NCBI GenBank assembly: GCA_946544235.1
Contig: CAMNMC010000105.1
Span: forward strand, 47,179 to 111,178
Direction of reading: 5' to 3'
Source of the DNA: an uncultured Lachnospiraceae bacterium
GTDB taxonomy: Bacteria; Bacillota; Clostridia; Lachnospirales; Lachnospiraceae
Length of the DNA stretch: 64,000 nt
In this document: in pieces, positions 36,804-46,329 of the stretch
How the letters are laid out: each line of letters opens with the position of its first letter
Numbering within the stretch: the stretch's first letter is position 1
Notes under the pieces: model-generated
Told to the model about the DNA's origin: nothing
Database searches by the model: none
What the model saw: the letters and a program-made list of their open reading frames with translations, nothing else
Program-made: the position numbers and the translations under genes

Positions 36804-39800
36804 TCATGATTGATCATCATCTTTGTTATCGAACAGAAACGAGAACGACAACTGGCCCTCTTCAGGCATGTCACCGAGGATTCCGAGGCGGGCCATGGTC
36901 TCGACAACGGTTCGCGGAACCTTCGCCCTATCACGAAGCTCAGCCTGTGAGAGAAATACTCCATCCTTCGCAGCTTCCATAAGCTGAATCGCAGCCTTAT
37001 CTCCCATGCCGTCGATTGACGAAAGACTCGGCATGATCTTACCATCAATTATCTGGAACTTCTTGGCATCAGCCTTATAAATATCAATAGGCATGAATTC
37101 AAAACCTCTGGCATACATTTCCTGTACTATCCTCATGTCCTTGATACTGTCAGCGTCCTTGGCAGTCTGATCCTTCTTGTCTATCTTTCGAAGCTCTGCC
37201 AGTTTTTTATCAAGTATATCCCTGCCCTGGCACATAACCTCATAGTTAAAAGCATCCGCACGAATACTGAAAAATGCAGCATAATAAGCCAGCGGCATAT
37301 ATATTTTATAATATGCAATTCTCCATGCCATCATGACATAGGCAGCAGCATGAGCTTTAGGGAACATGTATTTGATCTTCTCACAGGACCAGATATACCA
37401 GTCAGGAATTCCATGAGCAGCCATATCTTCCTTCCACTTCTCCCAGTCCTTGCATTTACCTCCGGCAACCTTACCCTTACGTACATTTTCCATGATGCTG
37501 AAGGCTGTGCCCGAATCAAGTCCCATATGAATGAGATAAACCATGATATCATCTCGACAACAGATTGCGGAAGAAAGCTTACATTTGCCTTCTTCGATAA
37601 GTGTCTGTGCGTTTCCGAGCCACACGTCCGTACCATGCGAAAGTCCGGAAATTCTTACCAGATCGGAGAAGCTTTCAGGCTTCGCATCGATAACCATCTG
37701 CATGGCAAAATCAGTTCCGAACTCAGGTATTCCCAGACATCCGAGCGGAGTTCCGCCTATATCCTCAGGCTTTATTCCAAGCACCTCGGTTCCGTGGAAC
37801 AGCGCCATTACCTTCTTGTCATCAAGCGGCACCTTGGTTGCATCCGTGCCGGTCAGATCCTCCAGTCTTCTGATCATTGTAGGATCATCATGACCGAGTA
37901 TATCGAACTTCAAAAGATTATGATCGATGGAATGATACTCGAAATGTGTCGTCGTTATATCGGTCGTCATATCATTTGCCGGTCTCTGTATCGGCGTAAA
38001 CGAATATATTTCTTCGTGTGCAGGAAGCACTATAATACCCCCCGGATGCTGACCGGTGGTTCTCTTAACTCCGGTACAGCCCGCAGCGAGTCTCTCCATC
38101 TCCGCTCTTCTCTTGGTTATGCCTCTGGTCTCACAATAGCTGAGGACATATCCATACGCGGTCTTATCAGCAAGAGTACCGATGGTTCCTGCTCTGAAGG
38201 CCTTGCCCTTGCCGAACATTTCCTCGATATATGCATGAGCCTTAGGCTGATAATCTCCCGAGAAGTTAAGATCGATATCAGGCTCCTTATCACCCTTAAA
38301 TCCAAGGAAGGTTTCGAAAGGAATATCGTGTCCTTCCTTTCTCATCTTGGTTCCGCATTTCGGGCAGTCGCAGTCAGGCATATCGCAGCCCGACATACCA
38401 CTGTAGCTCTTAACAAGCTCGGAATCAAAATCAGTATAATAGCAGTTTGGACAGATGTAGTGTGGTGAAAGCGGATTAACCTCCGTGATACCTGCCATGG
38501 TCGCAGCAAAGGATGAACCAACCGATCCTCTCGAACCAACAAGATACCCATCATCATTTGATTTCCAAACCAGCTTCTGCGCGATAATATACATAACCGA
38601 ATAACCGTTTCCGATGATGGAATTAAGCTCCTTCTCAAGTCTGGTCTCAACTATCTCCGGAAGGTTCGGTCCGTATATCTCATGAGCCTTGTTATAGCAT
38701 ATTTCTCTAAGTGTCTTATCCGAATTTTCGATAACAGGCGGTGCCTTGTCAGGACGCACCGGACTGATCTTCTCGATCATATCATTGATCTTATTCGGAT
38801 TGGTGATAACTATTTCCTTCGCCTTATCATAACCGAGGAAGCTGAATTCATCCAGCATTTCTCTTGTAGTACGGAAATACAGTGGCGGAAGTTCAAGATC
38901 AACATCCTCTCCGTTCGCCGCTGCTTCCTTAAGGGCTTTTTTCATGGAGCCCTTATTCATGCTTCCCTCCAGGACAATCTCTCTGTAGATTGCATCATCA
39001 GGATCAAGGAAATGCACATTTCCTGTCGCAACAACCGGCTTATCGTACTTGGCCCCAAGCTCAACGATCTTTCTGATTATATCCTCAAGATCCTCTCTGC
39101 TGGTTATACGGCTGCGGTCATTCTTTATCATATATTCATCATTTGACGGAGGCTGAACCTCAAGATAATCAAAGAAGTTTACAAGCTTCTCGATATCCTC
39201 GTCGGATGCCCCGTTCAGAAGATATTCATAGAGCTCACTGCCTGATGTTCCCGATCCGACAATAAGTCCGTCTCTGAACTGATTAACAAGACTCATAGGC
39301 ATACGCGGTTTTGTATTGAAATACTTTATATGAGAATCGGAAATAAGCCTGTACAGATTCACACGTCCCGGATCATTCTTCACAAGGATCGTCGCATCGT
39401 AAACCCTGCCCTTTCTGATCTTTTCATCAGAAACACTGCCGTAATCATTCAAGGCCTTAACCGTATATATACCCTTGCTTTTGATAAGCTCCATCAGCTT
39501 GACAAATATCTTTCCGGTAACATCGGCATCGTCACAGGCTCTGTGGTGGTGCTTGTTTACAACATTAAAATATTTGCAGAGTCTGTCCAGGTTATATCTT
39601 CCGATATCAGGAATAAATACCTGTGCCAGAGTCATCGTATCAAGTGCCGTAAAATCATAATCAAAGCCCTGTCTGATTGAGAACTCTCTGATAAAACCGG
39701 TATCAAATTCAGCATTGTGCGCAACAAGAACAGCTCCCCTGCTGAACTCAAGGAACCTTGGAAGTATAACCTCTATCGTCGGTGCACCGGCAACCATGCT

Positions 39801-41705
39801 GTCGGTTATGGATGTAAGTTTTTCAATATTATACGGTATCGGAACCTCAGGATTGACAAACTCTGAGAAACGTCCCAGCTCCTTGCCGTTTTTATCTATC
39901 CTGACAGCACCGATCTCTATGATCTTGCAATGCTTTACGGAAAGACCGGTCGTTTCAATATCAAATACAACGAATTCCGTATCATCCTTCTCAAAATCCT
40001 CATCATGCCCATTCAGAACAAGAGTCTTCATGTCATTTGCAAGATACGCGGTCACGCCGTAAATAATCTTAAAGTCTTCATCCGGTGAAACCTCGTGATT
40101 TGCGATAGGGAAGCCCTGTACAACTCCGTTATCGGTTATCGCAACAGCCTTATGACCCCACGCCTTGGCACGCTTGATCATCTTCTTTATGTCAACCACC
40201 GAATCCATTTCACTCATGATGGTATGCATATTCAGCTCTATACGTTTTTCTTCTTCGTCATCGCTTCTGCTCTCACGCCAGTCAGCTGATTTCTTTACGC
40301 CGCTTACTGATGTTATGTTAACCTCTCTTGCATATGGATCATACGCAGGAACACCCTTCAGCTTATAGAAGTTACCCTGCTTCAGTTCCTCTCTGATAAC
40401 ATCAAGATCATCCGGCTGAATAAAGAGCTTAAAGCCGATGGTATCGGTAAAATCAGTTATATTTGCCGTGATAAGTATCTTACCCGTACGAAGCTCTCTC
40501 TCCTCCATACCGAGTACCTGTCCTCTGATACATACCTCGCCCATATTATCCTCGAGGTTCTTTATCTCCGTTATATCTCCCTCGCAGTTTCTGCCGTAGA
40601 AGCAGTCCGGATCATTCGATCTGCGGGTATTTCCGCCCCTTCTGCTGCCTGCATATTCCTTTCCGGTTCCCGGCTTCTTCTTGTCCTTCTTATCATCATC
40701 CGAACCATTTGTCTTAGGCGCGTCCTGCTGTGCAGCACTGCCGTTTCCTGCAGTCTGACCGGCACTGCCCGCACCATTACCGGAAGCTCCTCCGGCGCCT
40801 GAACCATTCGACTGATCACCGGAAGCACTCCACTCATGATGAATAAAGCTGTCCTCCGCAAATTCACCATTCTGATATTCATTCATGAGAAGCTCTTCAT
40901 CCATCATTCTGTCATAGTAGGAATCTCTTTCCTCATCACTGTCCTGAGCAGCAGCTTCATTTTCTTTATCGGATACCTCCGCAGCATCATCAGCCGCCTC
41001 AGATCCGCCTCCGTAACCATATGCACTGCCGTATGCGTTATATCCGTTTCCGAAAGGAAGGTCCGTATCACCGCCGACTATAAAGGCGTAATCCGTCATC
41101 TCAGGCTCAACAATAAAGCCGCCCTCATCCTCCTGTTTCTTATCCGACTTCTGTCCGGCAGACTTACCGTCAGTGCCTTTTTTACCATCAGCCTGAAGTT
41201 CTCCGATGAAGGCAAACGAAACGTTTACATTCATTCCAAACCTCTCGAGAAGTGTTCTCTCAAAATACTCCTTAAGGTTGTCAACTCTTCCGCGCATAAC
41301 AAAAGAATCAGTGATATTAAATACAACATTATTATCACTGACTTCATAGTCCTTCTTTCTCAGCTGCTGCTGATCAAAGGAGCTCTGCTTCCCTATTTCC
41401 AGTAAAAAACTGTCATAATAAATATCAATCAGGTTCTTCAGGTTATACTGATTTGACAGAAGATACCTTTCTGAGAATCTGACCTTTATGCGGCTTTTAG
41501 AACCAAAAAGGTGCTCTCTAAGCACCTCTTCAGCTCTGTAAATACTCATCTTATCGATCAGCCTGTCAGCCTCGATAAATACGATCAACTCACTGTTTTT
41601 TTCTCTTTTTATGATCTTAACCACGTCCACATGGTTAAATATATCCGAATAATCGTCCTCCAGCACTATGTCCGGAAAAACATCATAGAATTTCTTTCTT
41701 TCCAA
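36804..41705 (-). CDS. polC: DNA polymerase III PolC-type α subunit
   Basis: About 1633 residues from a TTG at 41705 with GGAGAG seven bases upstream; a longer frame begins at 41747. Order: N-terminal domain; a low-complexity insert at about 172-376 (runs of Gly, Ala, Asp and Lys); OB fold near 385-430; PHP half near 490; DnaQ-like 3'-5' exonuclease (VVFDIETTGL, HNAEFDTGF, HHRACDDADV); a Cys cluster (CPNCYYTDF, CPKCGTKM); and the polymerase core with PDIDLNFSG. Replicative DNA synthesis with built-in proofreading. Family members are usually near 1440 residues. The first PHP ligand pair reads NMH and a later DH reads DN (compared from memory with B. subtilis). Confidence 0.95.
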   Translation of the reverse strand: MERKKFYDVFPDIVLEDDYSDIFNHVDVVKIIKREKNSELIVFIEADRLIDKMSIYRAEEVLREHLFGSKSRIKVRFSERYLLSNQYNLKNLIDIYYDSFLLEIGKQSSFDQQQLRKKDYEVSDNNVVFNITDSFVMRGRVDNLKEYFERTLLERFGMNVNVSFAFIGELQADGKKGTDGKSAGQKSDKKQEDEGGFIVEPEMTDYAFIVGGDTDLPFGNGYNAYGSAYGYGGGSEAADDAAEVSDKENEAAAQDSDEERDSYYDRMMDEELLMNEYQNGEFAEDSFIHHEWSASGDQSNGSGAGGASGNGAGSAGQTAGNGSAAQQDAPKTNGSDDDKKDKKKPGTGKEYAGSRRGGNTRRSNDPDCFYGRNCEGDITEIKNLEDNMGEVCIRGQVLGMEERELRTGKILITANITDFTDTIGFKLFIQPDDLDVIREELKQGNFYKLKGVPAYDPYAREVNITSVSGVKKSADWRESRSDDEEEKRIELNMHTIMSEMDSVVDIKKMIKRAKAWGHKAVAITDNGVVQGFPIANHEVSPDEDFKIIYGVTAYLANDMKTLVLNGHDEDFEKDDTEFVVFDIETTGLSVKHCKIIEIGAVRIDKNGKELGRFSEFVNPEVPIPYNIEKLTSITDSMVAGAPTIEVILPRFLEFSRGAVLVAHNAEFDTGFIREFSIRQGFDYDFTALDTMTLAQVFIPDIGRYNLDRLCKYFNVVNKHHHRACDDADVTGKIFVKLMELIKSKGIYTVKALNDYGSVSDEKIRKGRVYDATILVKNDPGRVNLYRLISDSHIKYFNTKPRMPMSLVNQFRDGLIVGSGTSGSELYEYLLNGASDEDIEKLVNFFDYLEVQPPSNDEYMIKNDRSRITSREDLEDIIRKIVELGAKYDKPVVATGNVHFLDPDDAIYREIVLEGSMNKGSMKKALKEAAANGEDVDLELPPLYFRTTREMLDEFSFLGYDKAKEIVITNPNKINDMIEKISPVRPDKAPPVIENSDKTLREICYNKAHEIYGPNLPEIVETRLEKELNSIIGNGYSVMYIIAQKLVWKSNDDGYLVGSRGSVGSSFAATMAGITEVNPLSPHYICPNCYYTDFDSELVKSYSGMSGCDMPDCDCPKCGTKMRKEGHDIPFETFLGFKGDKEPDIDLNFSGDYQPKAHAYIEEMFGKGKAFRAGTIGTLADKTAYGYVLSYCETRGITKRRAEMERLAAGCTGVKRTTGQHPGGIIVLPAHEEIYSFTPIQRPANDMTTDITTTHFEYHSIDHNLLKFDILGHDDPTMIRRLEDLTGTDATKVPLDDKKVMALFHGTEVLGIKPEDIGGTPLGCLGIPEFGTDFAMQMVIDAKPESFSDLVRISGLSHGTDVWLGNAQTLIEEGKCKLSSAICCRDDIMVYLIHMGLDSGTAFSIMENVRKGKVAGGKCKDWEKWKEDMAAHGIPDWYIWSCEKIKYMFPKAHAAAYVMMAWRIAYYKIYMPLAYYAAFFSIRADAFNYEVMCQGRDILDKKLAELRKIDKKDQTAKDADSIKDMRIVQEMYARGFEFMPIDIYKADAKKFQIIDGKIMPSLSSIDGMGDKAAIQLMEAAKDGVFLSQAELRDRAKVPRTVVETMARLGILGDMPEEGQLSFSFLFDNKDDDQS

Positions 41706-41794
41706 ACAAACCACTCTCCAATAATTTTCACTCAAACAACCAAACAATTACAGCAGTGAGGTTTCCGCCATTTGCCTGTAATGGCCGGACTCCG

Positions 41795-42859
41795 CTACTG
41801 CTTATTCCATCCGTCAAGCTCCTCCTTAAGTGCCGCAAGCAGCCCATCCGCAGGAACCTTCTTTATTATTTCACCCTTTTTGATGAGAAGCCCTTCATTC
41901 TTTCCGCCGGCTATACCGATATCAGCCTCACGGGCTTCTCCCGGACCGTTAACAACACAGCCCATTACTGCAATCTTTATATCAAGATGCTCATAATCTC
42001 CCATCATGTTTTCTACCGCCTCAGCAAGCTCAATAAGCGGTATTTCCGTTCTTCCGCAGGTCGGACACGAAACAAGAGACGGTCCTCCCTTACGAAGTCC
42101 AAGTGTCTTAAGTATAAGCTTAGCCGTTCTGACCTCCTGAACAGGGTCACCCGTAAGAGATACCCTTACAGTATCTCCGATACCCTCCGAAAGAATTATT
42201 CCAAGTCCTACAGAAGATTTGATATTACCAGAATATACAGTTCCCGACTCGGTAATTCCTACGTGAAGAGGATATTTTGTCATTTCACTTATCAGTCTGT
42301 GCGTCTTAACAGACATAAGAACATCAGAGGATTTAATGCTGATAACGATATTATCGTAATCGCACTCCTCGATCATCCTTACCTTGTCCATTGCGCTTTC
42401 TACTATACCTTCGGCAGTCACGCCGCCATATTTTTCAATCAGATTTTTTTCAAGAGAACCCGAATTAACACCTACACGGATCGGAATATTTCTCTTTTTT
42501 GCCTCTTCAACAACCCTTATGAGATTATCCTTTCCGCCAATATTTCCCGGATTGATCCTGATCTTGTCCGCACCATGTTCCATCGCACGAATCGCAAGTC
42601 TGTGATCAAAATGAATATCGGCAACAAGAGGTATATGTATCCTCTCCTTGATCTTATCAAAGGCATCAGCCGCCTCAACCGTATTTGCCGTACATCTGAT
42701 GATCTCGCAGCCCGCTTTCTCAAGCCTGCGTATCTGCTCAACAGTTTTTTCCACATCAGCTGTCGGTGTATTGGTCATGGACTGAATGGCAACGGGACTC
42801 CCCCCACCGATCGTCACACCACCGATATTTATCTTTTTCGTTTCATCCCTATATGCCAT
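41795..42859 (-). CDS. ispG: 4-Hydroxy-3-methylbut-2-enyl diphosphate synthase
   Basis: 354 residues, the short bacterial form. IspG reduces methylerythritol cyclodiphosphate in the MEP isoprenoid pathway using a [4Fe-4S] cluster. Seen: a TIM-barrel start (IGGVTIGGGSPVAIQSMTNT), the cluster ligands in SCPTCGR and VMGCVVNGPGEA, and the conserved Glu after them. It stands in the slot that proS often occupies between rseP and polC. With dxr in the same cluster, two MEP steps are here. Confidence 0.97.
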   Translation of the reverse strand: MAYRDETKKINIGGVTIGGGSPVAIQSMTNTPTADVEKTVEQIRRLEKAGCEIIRCTANTVEAADAFDKIKERIHIPLVADIHFDHRLAIRAMEHGADKIRINPGNIGGKDNLIRVVEEAKKRNIPIRVGVNSGSLEKNLIEKYGGVTAEGIVESAMDKVRMIEECDYDNIVISIKSSDVLMSVKTHRLISEMTKYPLHVGITESGTVYSGNIKSSVGLGIILSEGIGDTVRVSLTGDPVQEVRTAKLILKTLGLRKGGPSLVSCPTCGRTEIPLIELAEAVENMMGDYEHLDIKIAVMGCVVNGPGEAREADIGIAGGKNEGLLIKKGEIIKKVPADGLLAALKEELDGWNKQ

Positions 42860-42939
42860 AATCTCTCTCCAAGGCCCCAGCCTTTTTTATTATTTAATGA
42901 TTTAAAGCTGTTTTATCATTCCCGGTTACAAATATATGC

Positions 42940-43074
42940 CTCTATGCGCGTATTCTATCTGCATCCTCGCCGAATCATGCTATGCATGGTCTAATTGCTT
43001 CACCCTCGCAGTGACGAATATATGCCTCTGAGCGGCGTATTCTTGCTACGCCCGAAGAGGCATATATTCGTCAC
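42940..43074. repeat. Palindromic element between rseP and ispG
   Basis: A 19-base arm at 43011-43029 (GTGACGAATATATGCCTCT) pairs perfectly with 43056-43074; an inner GGCGTA/TACGCC (43034-43039, 43047-43052) extends the hairpin. The left half (about 42940-42970) carries a diverged direct copy of the AATATATGCCTCT segment. No T-run follows on either strand, so it is not a standard terminator. The motif TATGCATGGT-TAATTG-GCTTC at about 42980 recurs, with a small insertion, in the element near 45.4 kb. Confidence 0.65.
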
Positions 43075-43117
43075 TTAGAAGTCAACATTTATAACCCAGA
43101 ACCATATATTCATAATC

Positions 43118-44167
43118 TTAGAAGAGTATATTCTTAATATCATTAAAAAATACAAAAACAACAAGTATCATCAGCAGTATAAATCCTATAGCATTTACAA
43201 CCGCTTCCTTTTCCTTCGGTATCTTCTTTCCCGAAACCATCTCGATCAGTACAAAAAGTATCCTTCCTCCATCAAGAGCAGGTATCGGAAGAAGATTCAT
43301 TACACCCAGGTTTGCGCTTATAAGAATACAGAAATTGATGATATTCAGAACAACCTCACCAAAGCCTCCGTGTTCCTCAGCCTCATCGATAACATCACTC
43401 ATATAATTACCGATTCCGACAGGTCCCATAAGATCATTCATTGAGGCTCCGCCGGTAAGCAGCATCTTAAGTGACAGTATCGTTGCTTTAATCTGAAGTC
43501 TTCCCTCCAGCAGACCGAATTTTACCTCTTCCCAAAAGTTTTTGGCCGATCTGTAATCTCCATAGACGCCAAAAAGATATCTGTCCTCTTCCTCGTCATA
43601 TTTTGGTTTAACCGTCGTTTCATATTCCTTTCCGTCTCTCACATAGGTTACCTTGATCGACGCACCCTTTTTGTGCGAAATAATATGGTAACTGAGTTCA
43701 CGGAAATTGTATACTCTGCTTCCGTCAAGATGTGTTATCACATCACCATCCTGAAGCCCTGCCTCCTCAGCAGCACTTCCAGGGATAACGGAATCGATCT
43801 TTGCAGGATCTATAAGGCAGAAATGGCAGATAATTATGCCAAATATGAAAGCAAGAACAAAATTGAAAAAAGGTCCGGCAAACAGTATTGAAAGCCGCGC
43901 CAGACACGACTTATTACTGAAAGCCCTCGGGTCTTCACTGTCTTCATCCTCGCCTTCCATCATACAGTAACCACCAAGTGGAAGAGCTCTGAGGGAGTAT
44001 TTAGTTTCACCCTTGCCCCATTTTGCTATAGCCGGCCCCATGCCGATTGCAAACTCGAGGACCTTAACCTTGTTCATCCTTGCCGCAAGAAAATGTCCCA
44101 GCTCATGTATAAAAACCACAATACCAAAAACCAGGATTATTGCAATTATCTTTAAAACTCCGCCCAT
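43118..44167 (-). CDS. rseP: Site-2 protease RseP/RasP
   Basis: 349 residues. The zinc site HELGHF near residue 22 lies in the first membrane helix, and the second ligand motif is NLLPIPALDGG near residue 290. A PDZ domain (about 110-190) has PGSAAEEAGLQDGDVI. These intramembrane proteases cleave anti-σ factors and signal-peptide remnants. The start overlaps the end of dxr by 16 bases, which implies translational coupling. Confidence 0.96.
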   Translation of the reverse strand: MGGVLKIIAIILVFGIVVFIHELGHFLAARMNKVKVLEFAIGMGPAIAKWGKGETKYSLRALPLGGYCMMEGEDEDSEDPRAFSNKSCLARLSILFAGPFFNFVLAFIFGIIICHFCLIDPAKIDSVIPGSAAEEAGLQDGDVITHLDGSRVYNFRELSYHIISHKKGASIKVTYVRDGKEYETTVKPKYDEEEDRYLFGVYGDYRSAKNFWEEVKFGLLEGRLQIKATILSLKMLLTGGASMNDLMGPVGIGNYMSDVIDEAEEHGGFGEVVLNIINFCILISANLGVMNLLPIPALDGGRILFVLIEMVSGKKIPKEKEAVVNAIGFILLMILVVFVFFNDIKNILF

Positions 44168-45330
44168 ATTCCGAATCTTCCTCTTATCACTTCTTCTGTC
44201 TCCTTCTGCTTATCAAGTATATCCTTAACAGTCGGATCAGCTATATTTTTCACATTTTCCATCGCATATTCGATGATATCGTATATGTCCAGAAACCTGA
44301 TCTTTCTGGCAAGAAATGCCGCAACAGCATATTCATTAGCAGCATTAAATATGGTTGACATAACTCCACCTTCATTAAGCGATCTGTAAGCAAAGTCCAG
44401 TCCTTTGAAGGTCTCTCTGTCAGGCGTATCAATCACTATCTCCTTCATTTTTCTGAAGTCAAGTCTGTCGCCTGCTAGATATCTTCTGTCTGGAAAATAC
44501 AGTGCATACTGGATCGGAAGCTTCATATCCGGCGTTCCCAGCTGAGCCATTACCGCTCCATCCTCAAATTCAACCATTGAATGAATTATGCTCTGAGGCT
44601 GTACCACAACCTCTATATTTTCAGGAAGGACATTAAAGAGATGTCTCGCCTCTATAACCTCAAGTCCTTTATTTACAAGTGTTGCACTGTCGATCGTGAT
44701 CTTACTGCCCATGCTCCAGTTCGGATGCTTCAAAGCATCCTCAACAGTAACGCTGCGCAGCTCATCTCTGGTACGTCCTCTGAAAGGCCCACCCGATGCG
44801 GTTATCAGAAGTCTTGAAATCCTGTTCGGACTTCCGTCACCCTTTTTGCTCTGACTGATACACTGAAAGATTGCAGAATGCTCGGAATCTACGGGAAGAA
44901 TACTCACTCCCTTATTCTTGGCGAGTGGCATGATTATATGACCAGCCGTAACCAGAGTTTCCTTATTGGCAAGCGCTATATCCTTTCCGGCTTCAATAGC
45001 TGCAATTGTAGGTTCAACACCTATCATTCCGACAATTGCCGTTACAACGATCTCAGCGTCCGGAACAGTCGCAGTTCTGATAAGCCCTTCCTTCCCGAAT
45101 GTGATTTCAATTCCGGAAATATCAGACAGCCTTCCCTTCAGGTCATTTGCGAGCTCCTCGGTTTCAATTGAAACAAGTCTCGGTTTAAACTCCCTGATCT
45201 GCTTTTCAAACAGCTCTATGTTTTTACCACATGAAAGAGCCACAACCTCTATATCTTTATTTGCCCTTACTATATCAAGCGTCTGGGTTCCTATGGAACC
45301 TGTCGACCCGATGATTGCTATCTTCTTCAT
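44152..45330 (-). CDS. dxr: 1-Deoxy-D-xylulose 5-phosphate reductoisomerase
   Basis: 392 residues from the ATG at 45330, with GGAG seven bases upstream. A longer frame (55 more codons) runs through the palindromic element and has no family match. Motifs: NADPH site IAIIGSTGSIGTQTLDIV, the metal and substrate sites LPVDSEHSAIFQCI and ITASGGPFRGR, and MVEFEDGAVMAQLGTPDM. Catalyses the first committed step of the MEP pathway. Confidence 0.97.
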   Translation of the reverse strand: MKKIAIIGSTGSIGTQTLDIVRANKDIEVVALSCGKNIELFEKQIREFKPRLVSIETEELANDLKGRLSDISGIEITFGKEGLIRTATVPDAEIVVTAIVGMIGVEPTIAAIEAGKDIALANKETLVTAGHIIMPLAKNKGVSILPVDSEHSAIFQCISQSKKGDGSPNRISRLLITASGGPFRGRTRDELRSVTVEDALKHPNWSMGSKITIDSATLVNKGLEVIEARHLFNVLPENIEVVVQPQSIIHSMVEFEDGAVMAQLGTPDMKLPIQYALYFPDRRYLAGDRLDFRKMKEIVIDTPDRETFKGLDFAYRSLNEGGVMSTIFNAANEYAVAAFLARKIRFLDIYDIIEYAMENVKNIADPTVKDILDKQKETEEVIRGRFGIWAEF

Positions 45331-45379
45331 TTCAATCTCCAAAATAATGCGTCTGATACAACATAACTCGCTTCTACAA

Positions 45380-45517
45380 TTCCCATGCCATCCGGCTACG
45401 CCGTATGTCGCTCCTGCGGAGCTTATGCATGGTAATTGATTGCTTCGCAATCTATACTGACATGAGCATAAACACATCTGTATGCAAGCATCCATCTGTG
45501 TTTATGTTCACGTCAGT
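45380..45517. repeat. Cloverleaf-like palindromic element between dxr and cdsA
   Basis: Two structured blocks. 45456-45476 pairs with 45497-45517 at 19 of 21 positions. To its left CCATGC...GCATGG (about 45384-45432) encloses two small hairpins (GGCTACGCC and GCTCCTGCGGAGC), and GATTGCTTCGCAATC forms a third. The block is noncoding and GC-rich against its flanks. It shares the TATGCATGGT-AATTG core with the 43.0 kb element. Confidence 0.6.
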
Positions 45518-45528
45518 GCAGCCGCTCG

Positions 45529-46329
45529 TTATACAAAGTACTCCACAAGATAATAAATTATTGGCGCTGTAAAGATCATACTGTCGAAGCGATCAAGTAT
45601 GCCGCCGTGACCCGGAATAAGCTTTCCGTAATCCTTGATATCATTATTTCTCTTAATCGCTGATGCAGCCAGATCTCCGATAACAGCCGGTATTGCGCCA
45701 ACTGCACCGATGATGCCGAATATCAGCCATGCATTTGCTGTTTCTTTAACGTAATTACTGTATATTATTCCAAATATTGCTCCAAGAATACCTGCGCCCA
45801 GAATTCCTCCGATAAGTCCTTCAACACTCTTCTTAGGGCTGAGCTTCGGTGACATCTTATGCTTTCCGATAAGAACTCCGGTACAATATGCAAGAGTATC
45901 ATTACCCCATGAGCATACGAAAATAAGGATGACCATATATCCGCCATGTTTAACCTCTCTCAGAAGGTATACATACGAAAGCATTACGCTGACATAAAAG
46001 AAGGCTGTAAAAGCAGCCATGATCTCATGATCCTTAAAGGTCGGATATGTGATAACGTAAACTGCGAGAAGCAGGAGAAGATATCCGATAAATGCAGGGA
46101 TGATAAATTCGCCCTTCTCAAAATAGATCAGAGCATAGTATCCCACAGTTCCCAGATATGCCACCATTGCCGGCAGCTTCTTCTCGATCTTATAAACCCT
46201 CATAAGCTCAAATACGCCTATAAGTGATATAAGAAGTGTCACAACACAGGTTACGGGACCTCCTAAATAGAGAGTCCCGATTGCAAGTATCACAAGTATT
46301 ATTCCACTGATAAGTCTTGTTTTAAACAT
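45529..46329 (-). CDS. cdsA: Phosphatidate cytidylyltransferase
   Basis: 266 residues, polytopic, making CDP-diacylglycerol for all phospholipids. The C-terminal signature is present: SPKKSVEGLIGGI followed by GDLAASAIKRNNDIKDYGKLIPGHGGILDRFDS. About eight membrane helices. The start overlaps the uppS stop by one base (TAATG), so the two are translationally coupled. Confidence 0.97.
   Translation of the reverse strand: MFKTRLISGIILVILAIGTLYLGGPVTCVVTLLISLIGVFELMRVYKIEKKLPAMVAYLGTVGYYALIYFEKGEFIIPAFIGYLLLLLAVYVITYPTFKDHEIMAAFTAFFYVSVMLSYVYLLREVKHGGYMVILIFVCSWGNDTLAYCTGVLIGKHKMSPKLSPKKSVEGLIGGILGAGILGAIFGIIYSNYVKETANAWLIFGIIGAVGAIPAVIGDLAASAIKRNNDIKDYGKLIPGHGGILDRFDSMIFTAPIIYYLVEYFV

Noticed and set aside
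37350..38468. 372-codon plus-strand open frame
   Set aside because: Antisense to the PolC catalytic core, which is plainly coding on the other strand.
41756..42994. 412-codon plus-strand open frame
   Set aside because: It is antisense to ispG, has no recognisable family, an Arg/Ser/Tyr-biased composition typical of reverse-strand shadows, and no RBS.
45331..45495. N-terminal extension of dxr by 55 codons
   Set aside because: The extension is Cys-rich, runs through a palindromic element, and the family N-terminus and a good RBS are at 45330.
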